Positions 8,381 through 16,957 of a DNA stretch of 64,000 nt are shown here, one piece after another. Source of the stretch: Iamia sp038233075 (GTDB lineage: Bacteria; Actinomycetota; Acidimicrobiia; Acidimicrobiales; Iamiaceae). Location: positions 62,001 through 126,000 of the forward strand of contig JBBSMQ010000009.1 in assembly GCA_038233075.1 (NCBI GenBank), read 5' to 3'. Position 1 is the first letter of the stretch. The number at the start of each line of letters is the position of its first letter. A model generated the notes under the pieces. It did not search any database and had not been told where the DNA came from. It saw nothing but the letters and a program-made list of their open reading frames with translations. The position numbers and the translations under genes are program-made.

Positions 8381-9382
8381 ATGACCCTCCCCGCCCCCAT
8401 CGCCGTCGACGCCATGGGCGGCGACCGGGCCCCAGAGGAGATCGTGGCCGGTGCCGAACGCGCCGCCACGGAGCTCGACCTGCCCGTCGTCCTCGTCGGC
8501 GACCCTGACCGCCTGGCGGGCACATCGCTCGAGGTGGTCCCCGCCTCCGAGGTCATCGGCATGGACGACGACCCGGCCCGCGGCGTGCGGCGCAAGAAGG
8601 ACTCGTCGCTGGTGCGGGCGGCCGAGGCGGTGCGCGACGGGCGCGCCTCGGCCATGGTCAGCGCCGGAAACACCGGCGCCACCTGGGGCGCGGCCCTGCT
8701 TCGCATGGGACGGATCAAGGGCGTGTCCCGTCCCGCCATCGCCACGCCGATCCCGCGCCCCGGCCACGACACCCCGCTGGTGCTCCTCGACGCCGGGGCC
8801 AACGTCGACTGCCAGGCCGAGTGGCTGGTGCAGTTCGCCCAGATGGGCGCGGTGTTCGCGACCGACCGCTTCGGGATCGAAGCCCCCCGCGTGGGTCTGC
8901 TGTCCATCGGGGAGGAGCCGGGCAAGGGCGACGCCCTCCGCAAGGAGGTCCACGGCCTGCTCGCGGACGAGACCTGGACGGCCCGCTGCGGGGCCACCTT
9001 CGCGGGCAACGTGGAGGGGCGCGACCTCATGGCCCCGGGCCTCGACGTGGTGGTCACCGACGGCTTCACCGGAAACGTCGCCCTCAAGACCCTCGAGGGG
9101 GCGATGCGGTCCCTGGTCGGCGCCGTCCTCGGTGCCTTCGAGACCGACGACGCCACCCGGGCCGCGGGCGAGGTGCTCATGCCCTCCCTGCTGCCGCTCT
9201 ACGGCCAGCTGGACCCCGACAGCACCGGCGGGGCCATGCTGCTCGGCGTCGACGGGGTGTGCATCATCAGCCACGGGTCGTCGTCGGCCACCGCCATCGT
9301 GAACGCCTGCCGGGTCGCGGCCGAGTCGGTCACCTCCGGACTCGTCGGCGCGGTGGGCGAGGCGGTGTCGCCCCCAGCCTGA
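8381..9382 (+). CDS. plsX: Phosphate acyltransferase PlsX
   Basis: 333 aa. PlsX converts acyl-ACP and phosphate to acyl-phosphate for membrane phospholipid synthesis. Family markers are IAVDAMGGDRAPEEIVAGA at residues 7-25, SAGNTGATWGAAL near 94-106, and the C-terminal DGFTGNVALKTLEG. It follows rpmF by 33 bp and precedes an acyl carrier protein gene, giving enzyme and substrate carrier side by side. After the stop the same frame stays open for another 33 codons with normal-looking residues (see findings). Confidence 0.96.
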   Translation: MTLPAPIAVDAMGGDRAPEEIVAGAERAATELDLPVVLVGDPDRLAGTSLEVVPASEVIGMDDDPARGVRRKKDSSLVRAAEAVRDGRASAMVSAGNTGATWGAALLRMGRIKGVSRPAIATPIPRPGHDTPLVLLDAGANVDCQAEWLVQFAQMGAVFATDRFGIEAPRVGLLSIGEEPGKGDALRKEVHGLLADETWTARCGATFAGNVEGRDLMAPGLDVVVTDGFTGNVALKTLEGAMRSLVGAVLGAFETDDATRAAGEVLMPSLLPLYGQLDPDSTGGAMLLGVDGVCIISHGSSSATAIVNACRVAAESVTSGLVGAVGEAVSPPA

Positions 9383-9600
9383 GGGGTTCACCTCGCCCGT
9401 CGTCTCCAGGCCCTCCACGACCTCCAGAACGAGGCGGACGCGGTGTTCGAGGCGGCCCACGCCCGCCCGCTCGACGCGTGACACCGGTCCGGGTGCGACC
9501 CTGATCACGTGCATCGTGCCTGGTCAGAGCCATTCACAAGCGCACGAAGTTCATCTCCGACTAGGGTCACCCGGCCGTCACCCGCCCCCGAGGAGGAGCG

Positions 9601-9906
9601 TTGCCCGCCGAGACCCACACCCAGCAGGGCCCCATGAGCCGCCAAGAGGTCTTCGAGCTCATCCGGGACCGCCTGGTCGACATCCTCGACATCGATGCGT
9701 CGGAGATCCACGAGGGCGACTCCTTCGCCGACGACCTGGAGGCCGACTCCCTGGCCCTCATCGAGCTGGTCGAGGCCCTGGAGGAGGAGGTCGGCGAGCG
9801 CAGCGTCGGGTTCCGCATCGAGGACGAGGACCTCGAGGACCTCAAGACCGTCCGCGACGCGGTCGACTACGTCTTCGCCCGCGTGGGCGGCGGCGACGGG
9901 TCCTGA
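9601..9906 (+). CDS. acpP: Acyl carrier protein
   Basis: 101 aa counting from the TTG at 9601. This start is preferred because an AGGAGG Shine-Dalgarno sequence ends 4 bases before it, while the alternative ATG at 9634 has only a poor site. The phosphopantetheine attachment motif is EADSLALIEL with Ser50. The acidic helix II EALEEEVGE follows, and the protein is strongly acidic overall, as ACPs are. It carries growing acyl chains for fatty-acid synthesis and donates them to PlsX-type acyltransferases. It overlaps or abuts the RNase III gene, the usual acpP-rnc arrangement. Confidence 0.92.
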   Translation: MPAETHTQQGPMSRQEVFELIRDRLVDILDIDASEIHEGDSFADDLEADSLALIELVEALEEEVGERSVGFRIEDEDLEDLKTVRDAVDYVFARVGGGDGS

Positions 9907-10682
9907 GCGAGGTCCCCACCTCCGTCGCGCCGACGCTGGCCGCGCGCGTGGGTCACGACTTCGCCGACCCCCGGCTCCTGGAGATGGCGATCTGCCACCG
10001 GTCCTGGTGCGCCGAGAACCCCGGGGGTGGCTCCAACGAACGCCTCGAGTTCCTGGGTGACGCCGTGCTCGGCGCCGTCGTGGCCGAGGAGCTCTACCGC
10101 CGGTTCCCCGACGCCGACGAGGGCTGGCTCTCACGGGCTCGGGCCACGGTGGTGCGGGCCAGCACCCTGGCCGAGGTGGCCGAGGAGATCGGGGTGGGTG
10201 CCGAGATCCGCCTGGGCAAGGGCGAGGAGGCGACCGGCGGTCGTGAGAAGCCCTCCATCCTCGCCGACGGACTGGAGGCGCTCATCGGCGCCGTCCACCT
10301 CGATGCCGGTCGGGCCGTCTCGGCGGCGGCAGTGATGACCCTGCTGGGCGACCGCATCGCCTCGGCCTCCGGCGAGCCGGGTCACCTCGACGACAAGACC
10401 CTGCTCCAGGAGCACACCAGCCAGGCCCTGGGCGATGTCGTCGCCTACGAGGTGACCGACTCCGGGCCCGAGCACGACAAGACCTTCGTGGCCACTGCCT
10501 GCATCGGCGGGCGTCGTCTCGGCACCGGCACCGGCCGGACCAAGAAGCAGGCCGAGCAGCGCGCCGCCCGTCAGGCCTACCGCTCCCTCATTGAGCCCGA
10601 CGAGGGCCCGGTCCCCTGCCCACCCACGATCACCCCCGCGAGCCACCGGCTCGTCCCAAGCGCGAAAGACGCCGATGCCTGA
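9903..10682 (+). CDS. rnc: Ribonuclease III
   Basis: RNase III cleaves double-stranded RNA, including rRNA precursors. With the start shown the protein is 259 aa. The signature NERLEFLGD is at 45-53. The second acidic pair DGLEALIGA follows (D122, E125). A double-stranded-RNA-binding domain covers about 160-235, ending in GTGRTKKQAEQRAARQAY. No ATG, GTG or TTG precedes the conserved helix beginning LAARVGHDF. I therefore propose CTG at 9903, overlapping the acpP stop. A GTG at 9948 would remove the first helix. The start is uncertain. The 3' end overlaps the next gene by 8 bases. Confidence 0.93.
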   Translation: MSEVPTSVAPTLAARVGHDFADPRLLEMAICHRSWCAENPGGGSNERLEFLGDAVLGAVVAEELYRRFPDADEGWLSRARATVVRASTLAEVAEEIGVGAEIRLGKGEEATGGREKPSILADGLEALIGAVHLDAGRAVSAAAVMTLLGDRIASASGEPGHLDDKTLLQEHTSQALGDVVAYEVTDSGPEHDKTFVATACIGGRRLGTGTGRTKKQAEQRAARQAYRSLIEPDEGPVPCPPTITPASHRLVPSAKDADA

Positions 10683-11508
10683 GCTGCCCGAGATGGAGAC
10701 CCTGCGCCGCGACCTGGACCGGGAGGTGGGGGGCAAGCGGGTCAAGACCGTCGACGTCCCCGGTCGCACCGCCTTCTCCCGGATGCCCAAGAAGCAGCTG
10801 GCCGAGCGCCTGGACGGCGTGAAGATCAGCTCCGCCGATCGGCGAGGACTGCTGCTGACCCTGAAGCTCGACTCCGGCGAGCTGCTGGTCATCGACCTGC
10901 GCGAGGGCGGGGGCATGCGCAAGACCACCCCCAAGGAGGACACCGGGAAGGGCGCCCAGGCCATCATCTCGTTCACCCAGGGGGGCCAGCTCCGCCTCAT
11001 CGACCCCGACGGAGGCATGGAGGTCTGGGTCGCCACCCCCGAGGAGCTCCTCGAGCAGGAGCCGGTCCTCACCGAGCTCGGCCTCGACCCGGTCGTCGAG
11101 CCCATCTCCTGGACCACGTTCGGTCACCTGCTGCGCAGCCGGGCCCAGTCGGTCAAGGCCTTCCTGACCGATCCCACCGCCGTGGTGGGGATCGGCCGCG
11201 TCTACTCCGACGAGATCATCTGGCAGGCGGGTCTCCGCCACGACCGTGACGCCAACGCACTCACCTCCCAGGAGATGCGCCGCCTCTACCGCGCCGTGGT
11301 GGAGACCCTGCACGACGGGGCCAAGCACCGGGGCACCACCCTCTCCGACGGCCGGTACCACGACCTGGCCGGCAAGCCGGGCGGCTACCAGGACCTGCTC
11401 CAGGTGTACGAACGAGCGGGCAAGGCCTGCAAGCGCTGCCGCGGCACCATCGCCAAGGTGCGGTTCTCCAAGTCCCACGTCTTCATGTGCCCGGACTGCC
11501 AGGTCTGA
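10675..11508 (+). CDS. Fpg/Nei-family DNA glycosylase homologue, divergent
   Basis: 277 aa. The catalytic N terminus MPELPEME keeps Pro2 and Glu3 of formamidopyrimidine/endonuclease VIII glycosylases. The helix-two-turn-helix region is VVGIGRVYSDEIIWQAG. The C-terminal zinc finger has CKRC at 252-255 and CPDC at 272-275. Two canonical features are altered. The lysine of the RRGK beta-hairpin (Lys56/57 in Fpg) is leucine here (RRGLLL, 56-61). The HLGMSG segment is IDLREGGGMR. The protein could therefore have a different substrate, retain only beta-lyase activity through Pro2, or be a damage-binding variant. It sits between rnc and smc exactly where fpg/mutM lies in Mycobacterium. Confidence 0.85.
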   Translation: MPELPEMETLRRDLDREVGGKRVKTVDVPGRTAFSRMPKKQLAERLDGVKISSADRRGLLLTLKLDSGELLVIDLREGGGMRKTTPKEDTGKGAQAIISFTQGGQLRLIDPDGGMEVWVATPEELLEQEPVLTELGLDPVVEPISWTTFGHLLRSRAQSVKAFLTDPTAVVGIGRVYSDEIIWQAGLRHDRDANALTSQEMRRLYRAVVETLHDGAKHRGTTLSDGRYHDLAGKPGGYQDLLQVYERAGKACKRCRGTIAKVRFSKSHVFMCPDCQV

Positions 11509-11523
11509 CCGGGGGCGCCCGCC

Positions 11524-14500
11524 GTGTTCCTGAAGTCGTTGAGCCTGAAGGGGTTCAAGTCCTTCGCCGACGCCACCGAGCTGGGGATGGAGCCGGGCGT
11601 CACCGTCGTCGTCGGCCCCAACGGCTCGGGCAAGTCGAACGTGGTCGACGCCATCGCCTGGGTCCTCGGCGCCCAGGCACCGAGCGCGGTGCGCAGCCAG
11701 AAGATGGACGACGTCATCTTCGCGGGCACGGCCACGCGGCCCGCCCTGGGCCGGGCCGAGGTGGCCCTCACCATCGACAACGCATCGGGCCTCCTGCCCA
11801 TCGACTTCGCCGAGGTCACCATCACCCGCACCCTCTGGCGCTCCGGCGACAGCGAGTACGCCATCAACGGCGTCCCCTGCCGGATGCTCGACGTGCAGGA
11901 GCTGCTGTCGGACTCGGGGGTCGGACGTCAGCAGCACGTGATCATCTCCCAGGGCCAGATCGATGCCGTGCTCAACGCCCGCCCCGAGGATCGACGCCTG
12001 ATCATCGAGGAGGCGGCTGGGATCCTCAAGTACCGGCGCCGCAAGGAGAAGGCCGAGCGACGTCTGGCCGGCACCGAGGCCAACCTGCTGCGCCTTCAGG
12101 ACCTGCTCCGCGAGGTGCGCCGCCAGCTGCGCCCCCTCGAGCGTCAGGCCGAGGCGGCCCGGCGCCACGGTGACCTGATCGCCGATCTGACCGCCCGACG
12201 GGTCCACCTGGCCGGCACCGACCTGCGGCGCCTGCGCACCCGTCGCGAGGCCGCCGAACGCACCCGGCGCGACCTGCGCACCCAGGAGGGGGAGGCGCAG
12301 GGCGAGCTGGCCACCCTCGACGCCGCGGTGCTGGCGGCCGAGGCCCGTCTGTCGGCCCACGGTGGCGATGACCTGGGCGACGACCTGGCCCGGTGCGAGG
12401 CTCTCCGCGAGCGGGCCCGGGGACTGGCCGCCGTGCTCGCCGAGCGGGGCCGCGGTCTGGAGCGCCAGCAAGGCGCGGCGGTCGATGAAGCCGTCATCGC
12501 CTCGCTAGAGGCCGAGGCGGCCCGCCTCGACGCCGAGCTCGACGGGGTGGGCGGCGAGGCGGCGCGGCTGGTGACCGATGCCGAGGGCCTGGAGGAGGCC
12601 GAGACCGCGCTCGCGGCCGAGCGGGAGGGCTTCGCCACGGAGTGGCCCGGGTTCGAGGACACCGCCGCGCCCGGAGAGCAGCCCGGGTCCGTGACCACCA
12701 GCCCGGCCGCGGAGGTGCGGGCCGAGCTGGTGGCGGTGCGGTCGTCGGTGCAGCGGGGCGACGACGAGCGCCGACGGGTGGACGAGCGCCAGGAGACGCT
12801 GGCGACGAGGGCCGGCCGCCTGGAGCAGCAGGCAGAGACCCTCCGAAACGAGCTGGCCGCGGCCGACGGGGCGGAGGCGAGCTTGGCCGCCGCCGTCGAC
12901 GTCGCGGAAGACACCCAGGCTGACGCCGACGCCGCGGCCGCGGCGGCGACGGAGCGGCGCCGATCCGCCGATGGAGACCACCACCGCTGGTCGGCCCGGG
13001 CCGATGCCCTGGCGCTGGCCCTCGACGAGGCCCGATCGCAGGCCGGCCTCGACCGCCTGGCCGACGGGCCCGGGGTGCGGGGCACGCTGGTCGACCTGGT
13101 CGCGGTGGACCAGGGGTGGGAGGCCGCGTTCGAGGCTGCCGCCGGTCCCGCCCTCAGGGCGGTGGTGATCGATGGAACCGACGGTGCTCGGCGGGCCTTG
13201 GCCACCCTGGTCGACGGAGGTCTCACCGGCGCGGTGGTGCCCCTCGAGGTGGCGCGACCGGCCCCGACGCCGCCCCTCGTCGCGGGCGCCGAAGCCCTTC
13301 GTCCCCACGTTCGGGGCACCGCTCCCGGCGTCGATGCACTCCTCGACGCCCTCGTCGGTCCTGTCACCGTGGTCGACGCCTGGCCCGCCGCCGTCGACGC
13401 CGCCCTCGGCACACCTGGTCAGCTGGTCGTGACCCGCGCCGGTGACCGCTTCGCGCCGGACGGCTGGCGAGTCGGCGCCTCGGGGTCGGGTGCGACCGGC
13501 GCGGCCCTGGCCGAGGCCCGCGACCGGGCCGAGGCGGCGGCGACGAGCGCGGTCACCGCCGGGGAGGAGGTCGCCGCCCGACAGCGGGAGGTGACGGCGG
13601 CGCGCGCCGCGGAGGCCGAGGCCGCGCGGGAGCTCGATCGCCACGCCAGCCGGCGAACCGCGGCCGGCGATGCCCTGGTCCGCACCGACACTGACCTCCG
13701 CGAGCTGGGCACCGAGGTCGGCTCCCTGCGCGAGCACGCCGCCGAGCTCGACGAGCGGGTGACTCGCGACCGGGAGCGCCTCGCCGCGCTCGAATCCGAG
13801 CTCCCCGGTCTCGAAGCCGAGGAGGAGCGCCGTGCCGAGCAGCTGCGCGCCGCCGTCGACGCCCGAGCGGGGATCGAGGAGCGGGCCCGGTCCGTCGGTG
13901 CCCTCCGTCGCGACATCGAGGTCCGCCGAGCGGGCATCGAGGAGCGCACCACCTTCCTCTCCGGACGGCGGGCCGAGGTCGAGCAGCGCCTGTCGCGCAA
14001 CCAGGCCGAGCGCCGTGAGGCGGAGAGCCGGCGAGTGGGCCTGGAAGCCCAGGCGGAGGCCGTGGTCCGCCTGTCCGCCGTGGTCGCCGACCGGCTGTCG
14101 GTGGTCGACGCCGCCCTGTCGTCACTGCGGGACCGGCGCCAGCGCCAGAGCGATGCGGCGCGGGCGGTGGCGGCCGAGCTCGAAGGCCTCCGAGGTCGCC
14201 GTGCCGCCGCCGAGTCCGGCCTGGCTGGGACCCGTGAGCGGCGGGGCCGGGCCGAGCTCGACATCTCTGATGTCGACCTCCGGATCGACTCCGCCGTCGA
14301 GGCCATGCGGCGTGACCTCGACGTTGACCTCGACACCGCGCTGGCCGCTCCCGAGCCGGAGGTCCCCGAGGGCACCACCGCCGCAGGCCGGGTGCGCGAG
14401 CTGGAGCGAGAGCTGCGCCTGCTGGGCCCGATCAACCCTCTGGCCCTGGAGGAGTTCACCGCCCTGCAGGAGCGGCATGCCCACATCGAGTCACAGCTCG

Positions 14501-15018
14501 ACGACGTCAAGGCAGCCCGGCGCGACCTGGGCAAGGTGATCCGGGCCGTCGACGCCGAGATCGTCACCGTCTTCGCCTCGGCCTACGCGGACGTCGAGTC
14601 CAGCTTCCGCCACCTCTTCGACACCCTGTTCCCCGGAGGCCAGGGACGGCTCACCCTCACCGCCCCGGACGACTTGCTCGACACCGGCGTGGAGATCGAG
14701 GCCAAGCCGTCGGGCAAGAACGTCAAGAAGCTGTCGCTGCTGTCCGGCGGTGAGCGGTCCCTCACCGCGCTGGCCTACCTCTTCGCCGTGTTCCGGGCCC
14801 GGCCCTCGCCCTTCTACGTCATGGACGAGGTCGAGGCCGCGCTCGACGACGTGAACCTGCACCGGTTCCTGGGCCTAGTGGCCGAGTTCCGAGCCGACGC
14901 CCAGCTGATCGTTGTCAGCCACCAGAAGCGGACGATGGAGGCCGCCGACTGCCTCTACGGCGTGACCATGGCTCCGGGCGGGAGCTCGCAGGTGATCAGC
15001 GAGAGGATCGAGGCGTGA
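11524..15018 (+). CDS. smc: Chromosome segregation protein SMC
   Basis: 1164 aa, the normal size. Walker A is GPNGSGKS at 31-38. The signature region with QLSDSGVGR-like sequence (LLSDSGVGRQQHVIISQGQI) follows near 125-145. Long coiled coils flank a hinge at about 515-640 (GVRGTLVDLVAVD...). The ABC signature LSLLSGGERSL lies near 1069-1080, and Walker B FYVMDEVEAALDD near 1097-1109. SMC loads with ScpAB to compact and segregate chromosomes; scpA and scpB are not in this window. The start is GTG at 11524. The last 23 bases overlap the 3' end of the convergent antiporter gene. Confidence 0.98.
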   Translation: MFLKSLSLKGFKSFADATELGMEPGVTVVVGPNGSGKSNVVDAIAWVLGAQAPSAVRSQKMDDVIFAGTATRPALGRAEVALTIDNASGLLPIDFAEVTITRTLWRSGDSEYAINGVPCRMLDVQELLSDSGVGRQQHVIISQGQIDAVLNARPEDRRLIIEEAAGILKYRRRKEKAERRLAGTEANLLRLQDLLREVRRQLRPLERQAEAARRHGDLIADLTARRVHLAGTDLRRLRTRREAAERTRRDLRTQEGEAQGELATLDAAVLAAEARLSAHGGDDLGDDLARCEALRERARGLAAVLAERGRGLERQQGAAVDEAVIASLEAEAARLDAELDGVGGEAARLVTDAEGLEEAETALAAEREGFATEWPGFEDTAAPGEQPGSVTTSPAAEVRAELVAVRSSVQRGDDERRRVDERQETLATRAGRLEQQAETLRNELAAADGAEASLAAAVDVAEDTQADADAAAAAATERRRSADGDHHRWSARADALALALDEARSQAGLDRLADGPGVRGTLVDLVAVDQGWEAAFEAAAGPALRAVVIDGTDGARRALATLVDGGLTGAVVPLEVARPAPTPPLVAGAEALRPHVRGTAPGVDALLDALVGPVTVVDAWPAAVDAALGTPGQLVVTRAGDRFAPDGWRVGASGSGATGAALAEARDRAEAAATSAVTAGEEVAARQREVTAARAAEAEAARELDRHASRRTAAGDALVRTDTDLRELGTEVGSLREHAAELDERVTRDRERLAALESELPGLEAEEERRAEQLRAAVDARAGIEERARSVGALRRDIEVRRAGIEERTTFLSGRRAEVEQRLSRNQAERREAESRRVGLEAQAEAVVRLSAVVADRLSVVDAALSSLRDRRQRQSDAARAVAAELEGLRGRRAAAESGLAGTRERRGRAELDISDVDLRIDSAVEAMRRDLDVDLDTALAAPEPEVPEGTTAAGRVRELERELRLLGPINPLALEEFTALQERHAHIESQLDDVKAARRDLGKVIRAVDAEIVTVFASAYADVESSFRHLFDTLFPGGQGRLTLTAPDDLLDTGVEIEAKPSGKNVKKLSLLSGGERSLTALAYLFAVFRARPSPFYVMDEVEAALDDVNLHRFLGLVAEFRADAQLIVVSHQKRTMEAADCLYGVTMAPGGSSQVISERIEA

Positions 15019-16855
15019 CCGCAGCCGGTGGCGGTGGCGGGTGCCGGACCTCCGTGCCCGCGGCCCCGGCCGCACCGGCGGTGTCGTCGGCCGCCGACAC
15101 CGAGGGTGAGACCTGCAGCACGACCAGGCGCTCGTCGACCCGGTCCAGCCGGCGGGAGGTGGCCACCCTGGGAATGCCCCCCGTCCCGACCACGATGAGC
15201 GGTATCTGGGTCTCCGTCGCCTCTTGCCCGGGCTCGAGGGCCACGACCCCCGCGTCGTGGTCGCCGAGGAGCTCGTCGAGGTGCTCCTGGGTGATCTCCT
15301 CGAAGGCCCGGCGGCCCTCGTGGGCATCGCCCTCCTTCAGGGCCCGCTGGTCCTCCTCGTCGCGGGCCACCCGCCACACGTTGGCCCGTCCGAGGTGGCG
15401 GACCACGCGGCCGATGCCGAACGCGTCGAGGGCCTCGGCGCCCGAGCCGACCACGGCGATGCGCCCGCCCACCCCGTCGAGGGCCGCGGCCAGGTCGTCG
15501 CCTTCCAGGCGACCGGCGTACACGAGCAGACCCGCCTCGCGGGCCTCGTCGGCCAGCTGCTCGTCCTCGGCCATGACCAACACGGAGACGCCGATGTCGG
15601 TGAGGGTGGCGCCCAGCTCCCGGGCCCAGCGCCGGGCGCCGACGAGCACGACGCCGGTGGGCTCGGGGGTGTCGACCTTGAGCCGACGGGCGAGGGGCCG
15701 GGCCAGCGGCCCGTAGAAGACGGTGGTACCGGCCACCACGAGGAAGGTGATGGCGGCCAGGTCGTCGCCGCCGGGCAGCCCCGCTTCGGTCAGCTCGAAG
15801 CCGAACACGGCGGACACCGACGCAGCGACGATGCCACGGGGCGCCAGGGTCGCCAGATAGGTCCGCTCCTTCCGGGTGAGCGAGGTCCGGGCGGTGGAGG
15901 CGAGCACCGAGAGGGGGCGGACCACCAGCACGAGGACCACGAGCAGGAGGGCGGCGGGGATGAGGTTGTCGGTGAGGGTGTCGGCCTCGACCCGAGCCCC
16001 CAGGACCACGAAGATGCCGGCCAGGATGATCGTGGCCAGGTGCTCGTGGAGCTCGACGATGGGCTCGATCGCGACCCAGCGCTGGTTCGCCAGGACGACC
16101 CCGGCGAGGGTGGCGGCGTAGAGCCCGGCATCGGTACCCAGCTCGTTGGCCAGGGCGTAGGCGACGATGGCGGCCACCAGCGACAGAGGACCCCGCAGGT
16201 GGTCGGGGACCCAGTGCCGGGCGAGGGCGAGGACGAGGGCGGCGGCCACCAGGGCGCCGACCACGCAGCCCACCGCGGTGGTGCGGGCCACCGCGACGAT
16301 GGCCTCCCCCACCGAGCCGTCCTCGACCAGGAGCACCTCCAACACGCTGACGCCCAGGACCGCTCCCACCGGGTCGACGATGATCCCCTCCCACCGGAGG
16401 ATGCGCCCGAGGCGGGGCCGCAGCCGCGCCTGACGCAGCAGCGGGATCACGACCGTCGGACCGGTCACCACCATGATCGAGCCGAACAGCACCGCCACCC
16501 CGCGCGGCAGGTCGGTGAAGGCGACGGCCGCGATCGATGTGAGGATCAGGGACACGAGCACACCGACGCTGAGCAGGCGGACCACGACCCGGCGGGTGGT
16601 CGAGCCGATCTGTCCCCAGCGCAGGCTGAGGCCGCCCTCGAAGAGGAGCAGACCCACCCCGAGGGCGATCATCGAGCCGAGGAGCTCGTCGTCGAAGGTG
16701 TCGCTCGGGTCGATGAGGCCCAGCCCAGGGCCGACGAGGAGCCCGACGGCCAGCATCAAGACGATCGAGGGGAGGCGCACGCGCCCCGACAGCCACTGGG
16801 CGCCGATGCCGAGTCCGACCGCGACGGCCAGGACGGCCGCCGGCTCGTGGATCAC
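14996..16855 (-). CDS. CPA-family cation/proton antiporter with regulatory C-terminal domain
   Basis: 619 aa. Residues 1-400 contain about 11-12 hydrophobic segments typical of sodium(potassium)/proton antiporters, including TGPTVVIPLL and the ion-site-like helix EGIIVDPVGAVLGV. In NhaP-type proteins an Asn-Asp pair stands at the VD position, so selectivity cannot be given. From about 415 (VVLVGARRWARELGATLTD) a TrkA-N/RCK-like Rossmann region follows, with ALDAFGIGRVVRHLGRANVWRV-type sequence and a C-terminal tail. The GTG start at 16855 has GGAGGG shortly upstream and overlaps the stop of a possible 32-codon upstream frame. Its 3' end overlaps smc on the opposite strand. Confidence 0.9.
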   Translation of the reverse strand: MIHEPAAVLAVAVGLGIGAQWLSGRVRLPSIVLMLAVGLLVGPGLGLIDPSDTFDDELLGSMIALGVGLLLFEGGLSLRWGQIGSTTRRVVVRLLSVGVLVSLILTSIAAVAFTDLPRGVAVLFGSIMVVTGPTVVIPLLRQARLRPRLGRILRWEGIIVDPVGAVLGVSVLEVLLVEDGSVGEAIVAVARTTAVGCVVGALVAAALVLALARHWVPDHLRGPLSLVAAIVAYALANELGTDAGLYAATLAGVVLANQRWVAIEPIVELHEHLATIILAGIFVVLGARVEADTLTDNLIPAALLLVVLVLVVRPLSVLASTARTSLTRKERTYLATLAPRGIVAASVSAVFGFELTEAGLPGGDDLAAITFLVVAGTTVFYGPLARPLARRLKVDTPEPTGVVLVGARRWARELGATLTDIGVSVLVMAEDEQLADEAREAGLLVYAGRLEGDDLAAALDGVGGRIAVVGSGAEALDAFGIGRVVRHLGRANVWRVARDEEDQRALKEGDAHEGRRAFEEITQEHLDELLGDHDAGVVALEPGQEATETQIPLIVVGTGGIPRVATSRRLDRVDERLVVLQVSPSVSAADDTAGAAGAAGTEVRHPPPPPAAVTPRSSR

Positions 16856-16950
16856 GGACCCTCCGTCGGGTCGGGTGGGTGCGTGGTCAAGTGCCCAAGT
16901 CTGGCCGCTCCGGCGGCCCCTGTCGTGTCCATGTCGCTCTCCGCGTCCAT
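16852..16950 (-). CDS. Possible 32-residue upstream peptide coupled to the antiporter gene
   Basis: An ATG at 16950 opens a short frame beginning MDAESDMDTTGAAGAARLG. It ends at a TGA that overlaps the antiporter GTG start by the 4 bases GTGA. The geometry is that of translational coupling. There is no visible Shine-Dalgarno sequence and no known homologue, so this could equally be chance. I list it because the overlap is exact and because the same GTGA/ATGA device is used repeatedly by real genes in this window. Confidence 0.3.
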   Translation of the reverse strand: MDAESDMDTTGAAGAARLGHLTTHPPDPTEGP

Positions 16951-16957
16951 GTCGTTC

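Noticed and set aside
12144..14567. Long open frames antisense to smc
   Set aside because: Serine/arginine/alanine runs are the mirror of the GC-biased coiled-coil codons of smc; no domain is recognisable.
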